64,000 nt of DNA from Climacium dendroides. Its lineage: Eukaryota; Streptophyta; Bryopsida; Hypnales; Climaciaceae. This document shows, one piece after another, positions 24,022 through 36,800 of the stretch (the first letter of the stretch is position 1; every line of letters starts with the position of its first letter). Both the position numbers and the translations under genes were made by a program. The DNA is taken from positions 26,412,001-26,476,000 of the forward strand of contig OX467082.1 in assembly GCA_950106755.1 (NCBI GenBank), in the 5' to 3' direction. The notes under the pieces were generated by a model, which was not told where the DNA came from, did not search any database, and saw nothing but the letters and a program-made list of their open reading frames with translations.

Positions 24022-24810
24022 ACTTAGAGTCACTTTACACGTAGAGACTGGGCTAATTTCCCCTAAGGCCGATTGCACAAAATTTCAATCCCTTTTGGGC
24101 TACAGGTTGTCCTCAACTGCTCATTAGAATCAAATTATTCAATCCTCTCACATGTAAAGGCCTTGGAGCCAAGAGATTGGGCCGATGCAGTAAAGTAACA
24201 AGCTTCAAAAGTGCATAGGCTCTAAAATTGTCCACCTCCTCAAATGTACACTGTGTGTATATGCTGCATTTTCATAGCCTTTAGCAATATACAAACATTG
24301 TACATTTGAGGAGGTAGGCAATTTTAGAGCCCTATGCCATTTCAACTTCTAAATTTTATAATAAATTCCACAAAGTTCCAAAAAATATGAAATAACTTGG
24401 GTTAGATGGCAATTCTACTTGTCTTTCACGAAAAATTTATTGAAAACTATCAAAAGAAGCTTTGCCTCTCCAAAATTCAATTTCAGCTCTTAGGTGGGCG
24501 ATTTATGGACTTGTTACCTTAAAATCTAGAAAAGAGAGAGAAACGTTGAAATTTTCAAGGCCGCTTTATACCTAAAGGCCAGGCCAATTTCCCTTGAGGC
24601 TAATTGCATAACATCCAATGGATCTGAATAGTTGCCCAAAATAGTATTTTATAAAAAAATTAATTAAAATCTAAGATTGGCCCCTAGGCCAAGAATTGGT
24701 CTTTTGTTTTTGGTGCACCCAATTCATTAAGCTCGGGCCAAGTTAGATTATGTCTTTTTTGAATGAAAAATTCATTTCACCAAATTAACCTAGCCTCTAG
24801 GTGTAAAGGG
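24022..24810. repeat. Inverted-repeat element split by family D
   Basis: Segments of the type TTTACACSTAGAGRCTRGGYTAATTT occur at about 24032 (plus) and, inverted, at 24780-24805. A related block recurs at 24570-24650. A family D MITE (24192-24520) lies inside. Boundaries are approximate and no target duplication was resolved. Confidence 0.4.
24192..24520 (+). mobile_element. Dispersed MITE family D, copy 2
   Basis: The ends AAAGTAACAAG (24192-24202) and CTTGTTACCTT (24510-24520) are imperfect inverted repeats, and TTAA overlaps the right end. The element matches 1310-1615 in inverse orientation. Its left part, 24218-24342, is itself a hairpin with arms GGCTCTAAAATTG...CCTCCTCAAATGTAC and their mirror. 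Non-coding. Confidence 0.6.
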
Positions 24811-24889
24811 GTTAGAACCAATTTGAGGGGTTTGTCCAATTACAACATAGGGTTATTGTCCTTTGACACAACAAATTGGTCCAACTTTT

Positions 24890-25095
24890 AGTTGTGTAGC
24901 AGCTCTTGGGTTAATTCTAGGACATGGTAGACACTAAATGTCTAGTGAATGACAGAGGATCTTCTTATGTAGTATGGAAGTGCAGATGTTCATCTTTGGA
25001 ATTTTGTATAAAAAAGAGGAGGTCTTGCATAGTAGTTTGACATGCAATGAGTGCTCTTGTTACAAATGATTCACATGAAACTAAAAAGATTGATT
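24890..25095 (-). repeat. TTAA MITE family A, inverted decayed copy
   Basis: Read on the minus strand, it shows the family A order: AAGAGCACTCATTGCA, then ACAAAATTCCAAAGATGAA, then GTCATTCACTAGACA, ending at a TTAA (24893-24896). The other terminus is lost. Confidence 0.5.
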
Positions 25096-25104
25096 CAAAA
25101 ATAA

Positions 25105-25832
25105 TCTTTGTGACTTTGAATAATTTTTTTCAACTTCTCTTTTAACTATTTTGTGTTCAAGAATGACAAAACCATCAAATATCACTACTTTATATCATCA
25201 AATTGAAAATGCACTAGAATAATTTATTCCTATTTTTAAATTTGATGTGTTTGAGAAGATTTTTCAATCATAAATATCCACACAATTCTTGTACTTATTT
25301 CCAAATATAAAAACTTTAATTTATGGTATACAATGTACATCAAGCTTCTCATAAGACATTAATTATACATTTGAGCTACTCTCTTCAATTTGAACATAAT
25401 AATATGGACTCATTTGGTAATGCTTCTTGGAATGTAAAGATACAAAGTTAAAACTTCAATTTGTTGAATTGATAAGAGGCCAAATTATAGCCCTTTAACC
25501 TTGAGGAGTTAAAGATATTTTTTGGATACCACTATTAAAATCAAGGAACAAAAGAATGACTTTTATGTTTAATTCATGTACACTTATTATCATGTTTATT
25601 GAGGCTATTTTCCATTTTAAGGCCTAGTGGTCATTCTAGGCTCTTAAAAAATCACTCAAGATAATCAAAGACTACATACATTTCATACATATTCATGAAA
25701 TTCCATTAAAAAACACATAATTTTACAACAACTACAAATGATTGAAAATTTCAAATACATCATATTCAAAATACCTCACGACCATTTCATAATAGAGCAA
25801 CCTAACATGGGGCAATCCATCCACACATTCTA
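25105..25832 (-). repeat. Dispersed repeat family G, copy 2
   Basis: Inverted, diverged copy of 19740-20450, about 5 kb from it. Together they could fold into, or recombine as, a large inverted pair. No coding. Confidence 0.65.
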
Positions 25833-26409
25833 ATCCAAATTTAAATCACTTGGATTTATAACAATGACGCTAGTGTGAGCCTAAAAGTGCAAGCTTTGGA
25901 GCAATGAGAGTATATTTTGTGAGCCCATCAAATCATTATGAAAAGCAATATAGAGTTAAAAAATTGCATCTACATGGAATTTTCACTAGAAATTTTAAAT
26001 TGACAAATACATTATGAAAGACCTATTTTTGTAGACCTATTACCATGGATGTTTTGGGGGGACTTTTATGTGGTAAAAAATGGTTTGGAATTTTAAGTTT
26101 TCATTTTTAAACAATCTAGACAACTACTTTGGAAGTAGTTAATTATGATTTTAAGATATCCCATAACCTTTGTCATGTCCAACATGAGATCATATAAAAT
26201 GATTTGTGTGGGATGATTTGACATGCTAAGGATGGTCAAAAATCAACTAATATGCATTCGTATGATAGACAATTTTGTCTATCTTTGACATTTTGTACTT
26301 AATTTAAATTGGAATTCCCAATATACCTTTGTTCTTTTAATGTATCTAATCTATGAGATCAAATTTTGCAAATTTAAGATATGTTTGAAAAAATGGGACA
26401 TGTTATTGA
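25833..26409. other. Intergenic, nothing recognised
   Basis: AT-rich sequence, no gene or repeat end seen. Confidence 0.4.
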
Positions 26410-28290
26410 GTAGAGAGAAGAATGCTTTAGGAATACACAGAGTATCTAGTTGCAATTGAAAATAGTTGTTGGGAAGTTGAGTCAAATCTTCTAATCTTCA
26501 TGTCTTTAAACTACTCCTTGTTGGCCTATCCTAAAATAGCTTTATATGGGTTCAAAGGTCAAGATAAGTGATAAAAAACCCACAAGCTTTGGATGAATAA
26601 AACGGAATAGCTAGACTACAAATTGAAGCTTTTGAAAGATTGGCTCTTAAACTTTAAACCCACGGTGACTAGCAATTGTGCCTCATCAATAAAAACAACA
26701 AAAATGACCATGTAGGTGGTCAATCCCACTTTGCTGCTACAAACATAAAATCCCACATTGCTACTACAATCATTTTTTCATCAAAGTAAGGAATTAATAG
26801 TTTTTTAAAAAGCTAATAAATTCTTCTATCTTCACAAAAAAATTCACTTGCAATTGATTCTTTAAGAAAAATTTATAACCTTATAAAGTTTCAGGTTTCA
26901 AACAATGAAGGTAGTAGACCTTCTGCTACTCAAAACCTATAGCTTTCTCCATAGATCTCCAACTACTTTAAATGATGAATCTTTGATATGATAGAAAAGT
27001 TTTCTTCAATTCTCCAAAATTTCAAAGAGATAAACAAAAAATACAAACTTTAGTGGCCGCTTGAATCTCTGGTCTTTCTTGTTGACAAGCGACAAACCTT
27101 TCTTCACTCACACACTTATAACTTTTTGCTCTCAACTCTAAATCATATTTAAAAAAATCTTTTTGAAACAATAATGACAAGAAAAATAAATCCTCAAATT
27201 TTCATTTCAAAATTTCTTATACATCAAAAAATATGGTTGGTTGAATACTCGGCCTTTGAAACCCAGTGCACACATACTCTTCAAACCCACCTCCCTCCTT
27301 CCACCCTAAACACTCAACTAGAAGGGAGGAAGAAGATGCCTACTCATCCTCTAGACTTCTAAGATAGGTGGAATTAGTATATGTATACATCACATGGGCC
27401 TTCAAACACCCATTGGCCCAAGGAAAATACCCAAAGGCAAATTTTTATTCATCTTTCAAGGCCAAAGAACCTCTAAGGTTAAAACTAGGAGGTAATCTAT
27501 TTCTATTCCCCTAATTATCAATTCCTAACATACAAATAGAATACAAAAAAACAAAATTAGCTATATAACTTCAACCAAAACCAATTGGAGGTAAAAACTG
27601 AAGTTGAAGAAGAATGTTATTCCATTTGCAAGAACTTGAGGACGCGCTTGACAATGTTTGTGACGTAATCTACATGTTCAATCTTCGTTAAAGGGTTCAC
27701 TAGCCTTTTCAATCAACGTTGGTGGCTAGTACTTTCCTTGATTGGCTTAACCATATAGTAGTATTGGTTGTCGTTCAAGCCCTCATAACTCCCTTCAAAT
27801 GTCACTTTTTAGGAGCCTAGTTCAACACATTCCATTCGAAGTAGAATCATCAAAGCACAAGCGTTTTTTTTGGAAATTACCATACTAATGTTACTTCACA
27901 TAAGGTTTCTTTGGCAAACAAGAAGATTTGGCCTCATTTTGCGAATGGGTTGGCAATAGTGTAGAAATTGCAAACTGAGATGGTTGAACTGGAAATTGTA
28001 ATAAGAAAAACTCTAGTTTAGCCTTTGGTTGAGACTTTAGATCTTGCGACTCCATAAAAACTTTTCAATTCGACATTCTAGAGTTGAACTTCAAACCCAT
28101 GCACAAATTCTATAAAATTTAAAAGGATATTCTAAATTGATAAATAATTCCATTGGCAACAAGCGCCACCTTAAAGTCACTAGAAGCGTTATTAGTAAGT
28201 TTTGTCTTTCAAATCATAGATTCTCTTCAAAAAAACAAAATAAGTATACATCTTATATAGTGTACATATTTACATCATGACAACGTTTAA
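26410..28290 (+). repeat. LTR-like repeat family E, copy 1
   Basis: Diverged copy of 41650-43885 and of 56980-58855. Shared landmarks in order: CCTTGTTGGCCTAT, AGGATTGGCTCTTAAA-like, TTTCAAACCCACGGTGAC, several 'cataacttttt...aaaagctaa' units, then a block around TTGCAAGAACTTGAGGACGC. A homologous segment near 28280 ends in CATGACAACG. Interpreted as a degraded solo LTR, because copy 2 has TGTTGT...ACAACA ends and a TATA motif. The left end is uncertain. Confidence 0.45.
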
Positions 28291-28326
28291 TTTTCAAGGG
28301 TGGGTAATTAAACGCTTGCACAATTC

Positions 28327-28522
28327 ATGAATCGACAAGAGTTGAAATACTTGGTGGATGCCAAATTTTATATCTACGATGTTAATCATTGTTGTATTGT
28401 GTGGATGAGGTATAAGCAACAACTTCATAGTGAAGATCTATTTTAGCATATATTTGTTGATAGGACAAATCAGTGTGGTGATGCAAGTCATGCACAATAT
28501 GAATAAGTGAGTTTCATTTTGC
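28327..28522 (+). pseudogene. Coding-like fragment, unknown family
   Basis: Starting from ATG 28327 the frame stays open for about 39 codons, reaches a stop, then continues open for about 20 more. It contains KYLVDAKFYIYDVNHCCIVW. The composition is protein-like, unlike most frames here. It is cut by the 28523-28790 MITE. I do not recognise the family. It could be a remnant of a transposon gene or a host pseudogene. Confidence 0.25.
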
Positions 28523-28790
28523 TTAATCCCTGAGCACCCAACCTATGAATACAAAAAATTAGGGTCCAATGACTTACTTGCAATCAAACTGGTGCCATTG
28601 CTGCAACTTTGCCATCTAAGGGATCTGATCGTGTAGAACGGTAATTGAATGTTAGGGGATCATGCAAGGATTGATCGCAAGTATTTTCACCGAATGAATG
28701 AGGAGATTATATCGGTCAAATGTTCGTTGACAATGGGTGGAGGACAATTTGGAGAGGTAGGATCTTGTTGCTGGGGCGCTCATGGGTTAA
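28523..28790 (+). mobile_element. piggyBac-like MITE family B, 268 bp
   Basis: TTAA at 28523-28526 and 28787-28790 flank termini TCCCTGAGCACCCAACC (left) and, as reverse complement of the right end, CCCATGAGCGCCCCAGC. The first ~140 bp match the left end of the 8.25-kb piggyBac-like element at 40113 (for example GTTAGGGGATCATG versus GTCAGGGGATCATG). The last ~45 bp match that element's right end (GGAGAGGTAGGATCTTGTTG versus GGAGAGGCAAGATCCTGTTG). It therefore looks like an internal-deletion derivative of that element, usable in trans by its transposase. Confidence 0.75.
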
Positions 28791-29163
28791 TTTTGAGCTG
28801 TTATATTATATCACATTTGTTGTCACTAATCATTTGAATTTTGGTCTTTATTAGGCACATCAAAACTGTCATGTAAAAACAAACCTCGTACATACTTTAT
28901 ACTGAGTTTGCAAGTATACTTCAATACCCATTGAAAAATTTAATGAACTTCTCAGTGTAGATGAGCACAAAGCTTGTTAGCAAAACGTATACAAATGTAG
29001 TACTCCATACCATTGGAGATCTTCACATTGTTCATCTTTCAGGTAAGATGTTTTTGAATCCTACCTAATTTATTTTATATATGTTGTTAATTTCTCTGAG
29101 TTGTAAATCATGTAAAATCTTTTTTCATTATGCGTATTATGTTCACTACTTACTATTTTCCAG

Positions 29164-29278
29164 CAAGAGATTGTAACAACATCATATACAGTTGTTTGCA
29201 AGTACCATGAGGACACGCCTATACAAGAGGTAATTGATGTAGAGATAGCATCAACAATGAGAACCTCCACAAAAGAGG
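29164..29278 (+). pseudogene. Possible orphan exon, unknown protein
   Basis: Preceded by a pyrimidine tract and ACTATTTTCCAG (acceptor-like) and followed by GTGTGA (donor-like). The 115-nt frame reads about 38 residues without a stop, including YTVVCKYHEDTPIQEVIDVE. The 4.3-kb LTR-like unit begins exactly at its end. No family recognised. It may be the broken gene into which the 29.3-kb repeat inserted, but chance is also possible. Confidence 0.25.
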
Positions 29279-32200
29279 TGTGAATCCCTATTTCATCATT
29301 TGGGACATATGATTTGTTTTCTTTTGGATTTTTACAGTTTTGAATGTAGTTTATATACAAAAAGCCCCCCGAAGAGTGTAAAACCAAAATAGGTATGTCA
29401 CATGCCAATATAGTGTTTGGTCCTAAATATAGTATTTTTCGTTAATTACAACCAAATCCTGCATGTATATAGGGTAGAAACCTAAAGGACTTTGAAGTAG
29501 AAATTGCCTAAATTGCCTAAATTTGCTATGTATCAGACACATACTGGATAAATTGGTCCAAGGAAATTATATGAAAATCTTACAAATGATTCCTAGAGAA
29601 AAGTTTTAGTTTTCTTATCACATTGATAAAATAGTAGAAATACTAATTATTAGCTATTAAGTGAAGAAAATTCAAGATAGACTAGTGAAGGGCATCTATA
29701 ATCCAAGTACTTGTCCAAGTACGGTGATTCAAAGTGAAAATCATACCATGAGTCCAATGAAGCGTAATTGATTCACCAAGATTTTTTTTCATATAGAAGA
29801 TTCTTTGTTCACTGAAATTTAAAGGAGATAGCGGGATTTGATTCTCCTTCTTCAAATGTGCAAAGTAAAAATATGAGCTTGTACATATTTTATAGAATTT
29901 CATGAGAGGTTTCATAAAAAAATTTGGAATTTTCTGATAGTTAGAAGATATTCTTCCGAACAGTCAAACTGCCAAATTTTACAATGGGAAATTCATTGAA
30001 ATTATCTTGAGTGCAGTAAAATCTCGCTAAAAATGATCATAGTTACTTTTATGTTCATAATGATCTTCATACAACAAGTTTCAAGACATTTCGATAGCTA
30101 GAAGCATCCAAACCAATAAGATTCTGAAAAATCGGTGAAATTGAAGAAAGTTCGTAGTACTAATTGATATTCTAGAAGCATATAAAATTGGAATGAGGTT
30201 AAAGTTAGGTCTTTTCATACTATCTTATACCTACTAAAAAGCCAAGGCTAGTTACTTTTCATAGAAAACTCAAACTCCCAAAGTTGAGTTTTTAACCCTT
30301 TTGGTTTTTAAGTTGGCGTTAGGATTCTTTGTGTTTTTGGCATCAAAAAAAGGGGTGAGGATTTTCCTAAATTAAAAATGGCCTTCTAAAGTTAATAGCA
30401 AAATCCATTTGTAATTTGGAGTTAATCTCTAAAGTTTAAAGTTTTGAACCAATGTCAAAAGTCAAAAATAAGAGATTAGGTGGAGAATTTCAAATGATAA
30501 GATTACCTTAGGAAAATTAAGAGGAGGGAGGTGCCCTTGAAAGAGTATATAAAAACACCCCTTCTCCTCTCAAAACACCCCTTCAAGCCATTTTTTTGGC
30601 TTTGTTACATTATTAGGCCTGTTTATTTGGATTTGGGCTATGTTGGACCGAAGTTGTCAATTTTTCATGTTTTTGAAGCATTTCAAGCTCCATTGTTGTT
30701 TTCCAAGCTCTCTTCAAAAGACATTGGGGGCCCTTCAATGTTTGCTCTTGTATGAACTTATTTTTATTATTATCATTATTTTTGTTAAAGTTTTGTTAAG
30801 TTTATTTGTTTGTACTAATCTTATAACAACCCCTCGTCGTACCTTGGCAATGCTGCTTTGGAGGGCTTCTAATTTATGTTTGTGAATTTTTAAATTACTA
30901 AAAAGGAAATTCCTTAATTGAAAAATTTCTTAAAGTTTGGGTGTTGTTGTACTAACTTGTTTGTATTAAGTTTTTGAACTAACAAATAGTTGTACTTACC
31001 TCCTTATTCTAACTTGTCTATGTATGTTTTTTTGACAAATTGACTTATGAAAATTGTCTTGATTTTTTATTGGTCTTTTAGAATGGCGAAGCTTTAACTT
31101 CAGGTCCTATAGGTGTTTCCGTCTTTTTAGCAATTTCCCAAAATATGGTGGAATTTTGATTTCAATAGATCTAGAAAGTACTAGCATTTTGTCAAACACT
31201 TCAAGGCAGTTGAGCTTTGACTTCCCTTGGTTTTAGGTCTCAAAGTTTAGTTTCCAAAAGGTGTTGGAAATGGCTCAAAGTTTAGCCTTCAAAAGTCTTA
31301 GTGTCAAAAAACATTCCAAATTGTAGTTTGATTAGTGGTTCAAACTTAGTGTCTATCCTTGAAGTTTTAAACTATGATGGTCTATAAGATTTAACACTCA
31401 AGGAGTGACCCTTGGTCAAGAAAAAAAATTCAAAATTATTGAATTGATGGTCAAGGAAGCTCCAACTAGTTTGGAAAGCCTAAGGCTTCTAGAACCAAGC
31501 GGACGAGGCAACCGGATAGGCCCAACAAAAAAGCATCAATTGGAGAGGAGGATCGGCCAATCAAGAGCCACCACAAAGTTGCCTTGTCAACAAGCACTAG
31601 AAGGGATCGCGGCCAATTAGGAGCTGCCACGTGGTGAGGTCCCATGAGTTGAACTAGATAGCAAATTGGGCTGCAAGCTGGTGCCGCAAGCTAAATCAAC
31701 GATGGGACTGTCTAGGCCTTGGGCAAGTCCAGTAGGACTAAAAATTGAGTTTCTTTGACAAAAGTTCGCATATAAAAATTGTTTTTTGAAACTAGTAATT
31801 AAAGAATGGAAGTAGGACTAGTATAGAAAAGGGTGAAGGGAGAGAAAATTAAAAGATAGACCTCACTTAGTCAAACTTTTCATTGCCACAAAGTCACCTT
31901 AGAAGGAAAATAGAAACTCAAAAACAAGAAGTGACACTTAGACAAGCTAATAGATAGAATTTCTCACACTCAATTTGCAAAATTGATGGAATGAAGGAGT
32001 AACTTAGAAGTTGAAGAGACATTTAGGAAGAAGAAGGATTAATTATTAACATCCTTAAGTCTTTAGGGTACGTTAGAAAAGTTGTTGATAGAGGGATTAA
32101 TGTCTCAAATTGTCAACCTTTAGAAGAAATTCTAAATTGATGTGAAAGTCAACTATTAGAAAATTTTCAATAAAATAAAATATTCATCAAAGTCAACGTA

Positions 32201-33465
32201 AAGGATAGACTAGTAGCCATAGAAAGAAATAGTATAGTGTGCAAAAGACATAATGTTTTAGTCCAAACAAGATAGAAATTTCATAAAATATTATAAAACA
32301 AACGACGTTTTAAAGAGAAAAATTAAAAATTGAAGAAAAAAATCATGACTCAAGTAGAGGTCTTTGAGGAGGCCTTGGAAACCTGTTTTGAAGAAGCGAA
32401 CCATGAGGTACTCTCATAAACTTCTCTTTTTCTATTAAATTAGCAAAATTAAGTGAGGCCGAGGCCTAAAAGTAAGTCAAACTATTTAAACCTAGATTTA
32501 GATCATATTTAAGTTTAGAATCCTATAGAAAATATCTAGAGCTTTCCGAAAACTTAAAGTAGGCCCAATTCGGAGTTAAAATGAAGAAGTTAGAAATGGA
32601 TGAAGTTTAGAATCCAAAATGGATGAAACTTAGAAATTTTCATCCATAAGGAACAAGAATGGAAACTTAGATACATTTAAAAATTTAAAGAATCTTAAAA
32701 GTAAAAACGAAAGTTAATTTTGAATTGTAGATTGATAAAAAACAACATGATGAAGTTTGAAGTATCAATTAGTGGTCAAAAATCATCCACCCATAACTTA
32801 GTCCAAATCTAGAGTCCTTTAGCAATATGAATGGTTGAAACTAGGATCTACAAGGAACCAAACTTCAAAATCTAAAAAATAATTAATTGATAGAAAAGTC
32901 TTGAACCTTAGGAACGAGGTAGGAAACAGATTAGAACCTTTTAAAGACAACCAAGTAAAAACTTAGAGTTAGAATTGGATAAAAGGAACCTAAAAGAGTG
33001 CAAAACTACTTTGATCTCAAGAAAATACTCAAACCTCCAATAGTTATAGAAGAATTGAAGTTCAGATCAAGAGTCGGATGAAGTTAGCTGAAAATTATCC
33101 ATTCAAGTTCAAACTTGGAATATGAGTAGAAGTTAGTAATTTAAAGTCATGGTCCAAAATTCATGATTAATTGAAATAGGAAAGGTGTTGAAAAGTGTGG
33201 ATGAAGTTTGGATAGCCTCTTAAAAGCTCAAACTTCATCCGGTCATAACTTCTTGTAGGAATCTCCAAATCTTGCAAGGGTAATGTTTTTGGAAATGGAG
33301 TGATTTGAACCACAACTTAAAAAGGTTAAATTTAGATTATAATTACTTTTATTAGGAAGTCACTGTGACTTAAAGACATTGGGTTGATTTCTTTGTGGAT
33401 TTGTAGAACTTTAGGGATTTAGAAAAGATCTATTGCTTGGAAAGCACAATGGATTGATGTTAGTA
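29279..33465 (+). repeat. ~4.2-kb LTR-like unit H, copy 1
   Basis: A unit directly repeated at 33870-39542. Parallel landmarks include TTTCATCATTTGGG / TTTCATCACTTGAG, 'aagagtgtaaaaccaaa..taggtatgt', 'atgagcttg..atatttt', a TATA box in GAGTATATAAAAACACCCC (about 30543), 'gctttaacttcaggtcc', and CCTATAGAAAATATCTAGAG, ending at TTGCTTGGAAAGCACAATG. It starts TGTGAATCCC, and the TATA box sits ~1.27 kb inside, as in a long U3. I interpret it as a very long LTR or a tandem non-autonomous (LARD-like) unit. No gag or pol motif inside. A small open frame at 31405-31620 is unassigned. Confidence 0.5.
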
Positions 33466-33869
33466 CTCATTCAAGGCAAAATCAACCTTAAAATTTAGAA
33501 CTTGGTTGTACTCATATATTTATCAAGAGTGGGTAAATAAATGCTCATAACCTCTCAAAGACTTTCTTTTGCAAATAGAGCAATCATGGTAAATTTGATT
33601 TTTTTTCTTCTCATTATATTATTTCATTGTGATATGGAGTGGCTCGATACAAATCATCTTATCCATCCTAAGAATGCTACAAAACTATCTATAGAGTGGT
33701 ACAGAATATACTTCTTGTTGTTGTGTAGAAAGAATTTGCCTTAGAAAAATGTTGTTTATTTGGCTACAACCAAATCTAATCTAGGACATGAGGAAATATA
33801 ATAATAAAAGAAGTATGATGTACCACCTCAAAGTAAAATAATTGCATGATTTGTTGTGTAGAAGTCTAC
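33466..33869 (+). other. Spacer between H copies, possible LINE trace
   Basis: A 67-codon frame (33541-33744) contains RLSFANRAIMVNLIFFLLI, which resembles the 'LSxAGRxxLIxxVL' segment following the reverse transcriptase of plant non-LTR retrotransposons. What follows does not continue the match, so this is weak. No primer-binding site was found here that would make the H copies a simple LTR pair. Confidence 0.25.
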
Positions 33870-36800
33870 AAGCTCCCATTTCATCACTTGAGACTCATAG
33901 TTTTTATTTTGTTTTTCAAATTTTACAATTTAAGTTATAATTATATACAAAAAGATTAAAAAAGAGTGTAAAACCAAATAGGTATGTTATATGCCAATAT
34001 ACTATTTGATATAAAATAAAACTTTATACCTAGAATAACTCAAATACCAATAATTATAAGGGAGCAAGATTTTATCCTCCTTTCTAACATGTACAAAGTA
34101 AAATATGAGCTTGCAAATATTTTGTGTAATTCCATGAGAGGTTTCACAAAAAGTTTCGGAATTTTCTAACTTATAGAAAATGCCCTTCTAGATAGTCAAA
34201 CATCAAAACCAACAATGAAAAATTCCTAAAAATTATTCAAGTTGCATTAAAATCTCACAAAAATTATACTATCGATAATAAGATTCTCTGACAAGAGTCA
34301 AGACATTCCAATAGCCAAAAGTGCTTGAACTGACAAGATTCTTCAATTATTGGGAAATTTTAAAGATTATGGCAAAGTTGACCAACAATTTGAGAGTACA
34401 TAAAATTGAAATGGGGGCCAAATTAGGTATTTTTTTACTCCCTTATACCTATTAAAGAGCCTAAGCTAATTATTTTTTTAATAGAAAAGTCAAACTCCAA
34501 AAGACAAAAGTTGAATTTTTATTCTTGTTTGGTTTTAAGTTGGCACTAGGTTTTAATGAAATTTTGAGATAAGAGAAAGGGGTGGTGGTCAATGTCAATG
34601 TAAAATGGCCTTTTGAAGCCAATGGCAAAATTCATTTGTGATTTGAAGTTAATCTCCAAAAGTTAGAGTTTTGGACTAACATTGAAATGAAAATCTTAGA
34701 AGATTAGAATGAAAATCTTAATAGATAGGTTTGCTTAAGATGAAATGAAAGGAGATGGGTGCCTCCAAAAGTATAAAAAGGCACCCATTTTCCTCTCAGA
34801 ATATCCCTTTGTAGCCACTAATGTTTTTAGAAGCTTTTCATATTTCTTTGTTTTTCTTTTTTGAAGGTCCCTTCAAAGTTTGCACTTTTGTGTGATTTTT
34901 GCAAGTGGTATGATTAACTTTTGCTTATTGAGGTTGTTTGTTCTAACTTGGTTGAGTTTTGTTAAGTTTTGACTTCTTTCTTTGATTGTATTAAACTTAA
35001 AATAACCTCCCATTGTGTTTTAATGATGTTGTTTTGGGAGGCTTCTAGTATGATATTTTTTAATTTTAGTATATTAACCAACTCTTGTACTAACTTGTCT
35101 AAGTTGAATTTTGTACTAATACGTGTTTGTACTAACCAAATTTGTCGCAACCCTAGTAGGACCTCACAACTCCAAACAACCTTTAGAGGCCCTTAATAGT
35201 TTAATGGATTCGCTACGCTTCCCTTTTTGTATCACTCAAATTACAATTTACTAACGTTGCACATACCATGTACCTACAACATTAGTTTCTATTTTTCAAC
35301 TCATGTTACTAGGTTCCAGTCTCTAGAACTACTAACATACATTTTACACATGATACCAAACATGTTATTTGGTGGATGCACTACTCCCCACCGGTGCTAA
35401 CTGCCCTTGAATATCATTCCACTCTATCCTAGGTTCATTGTATATTTGTTACTTTCACATCAATAACTAATTGAAACTCATAACTCATGACACATTAGGA
35501 ATGGCCTAGCAAGGAGCAAGACTCTATCCAACTGGTGTCATAGGACACTAATACAAGTGTCTCATGGTGCCTTGAACTTGGTGGCAAAGTTGCATCAACA
35601 ACCTTGAGTCATTAGGACTCACCAAGGCTCCAAGAGGGAATGAAGAGGAAGACCAACCCCTTCTATAATATTTTTGTGACATTTGGCACATACACCCTTT
35701 TGGGTCAAAGGAACTCCCAAAACCTACTTTAGTTTTGTAAGACCACCCATTTCCAACCAAAATCACTAAGTTATGATCCCGTTTGGACTTCCAAACTTCT
35801 AAACATCGTAATTTTGTAGCCAAAGCTCTAAATCCCACATGCAATCCCATTTTGGATATCTAAGTAATAATTAGATGCCGATAGACTATTCAATCATCTC
35901 ATTTGAATAAGTTCTCACAAAATTATGACCCTCCAAAGATTTGGGCTCATTGGGAGCAGCGTCATGCCTTCACTATAGGCCTTTTTTTGGCCATAACTTT
36001 GGTCTTGTAGCTTAGAGCTTTGTAATTCTTGTTTAACTAGCTTTCTTGTATTCTTATCATTTTAATGATATGCTACATGTCATATTTCCATGAAGGATTC
36101 ACTGGAAACCTCTCACTTCTAGCCTTTAAGTGTCTTGGTGCCGCTAAGACATTGCCAACCTTAAGTAGTCATAACTTCTAGCCAATTAGTCCAAATCACG
36201 CGTTCTTTAGATGGTTGAATGCGGTTTTTAAGTTCTTTCCAAGAATGTATAATACTCTACCATGCACTTCAAATCTAGGGTGCAAAAGTGCCCTATTTGC
36301 TTGGGTTCACTCTTCTTAAACTCTTGTAAGGCTTGGGAAGTCACCCCCAAGGTCTTCCTTGCTTACTAAGGCACTTTAGGCACCCCAAGGAGATAGGGAT
36401 GTAACAAAATTATACTAACACGTGTTGCAAACTGTTGGGTTCATATTACCAACCTCTCTAAGTTTTGCATAAATTTCCATGGTTTCCAATTAGACGGCAA
36501 AACTTTGGCTTCTCTAAGTGTGAAATTCCTTAATTGTGGTAGAAATTAATATACCAATGTAGCTACTATTTCCTATCCTACCTCCTACGTCCAATTAGCA
36601 ACTAACCCCTAGTATATTTTTCCAAAATTTGGGTCTAAATCTTCCAAATGGCAAGGCTTCATTTTTAGCACTAACTTTCTAGGTTTCCAATTTCTATTTT
36701 TTTAGATGGGTTCTCTAGTAGAAAACCCAAAAATTGGTACCAGAAAACAAAGTTTTCAAATAAGCTTGGCAATTGGTCCATGCAATTAGCTTGGGGGCTC

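Noticed and set aside
29279..33869. Unit H as a simple 5' LTR plus interior
   Set aside because: No primer-binding site or gag/pol follows, and the supposed interior is also repeated in copy 2, so a standard LTR-interior-LTR layout is not supported.
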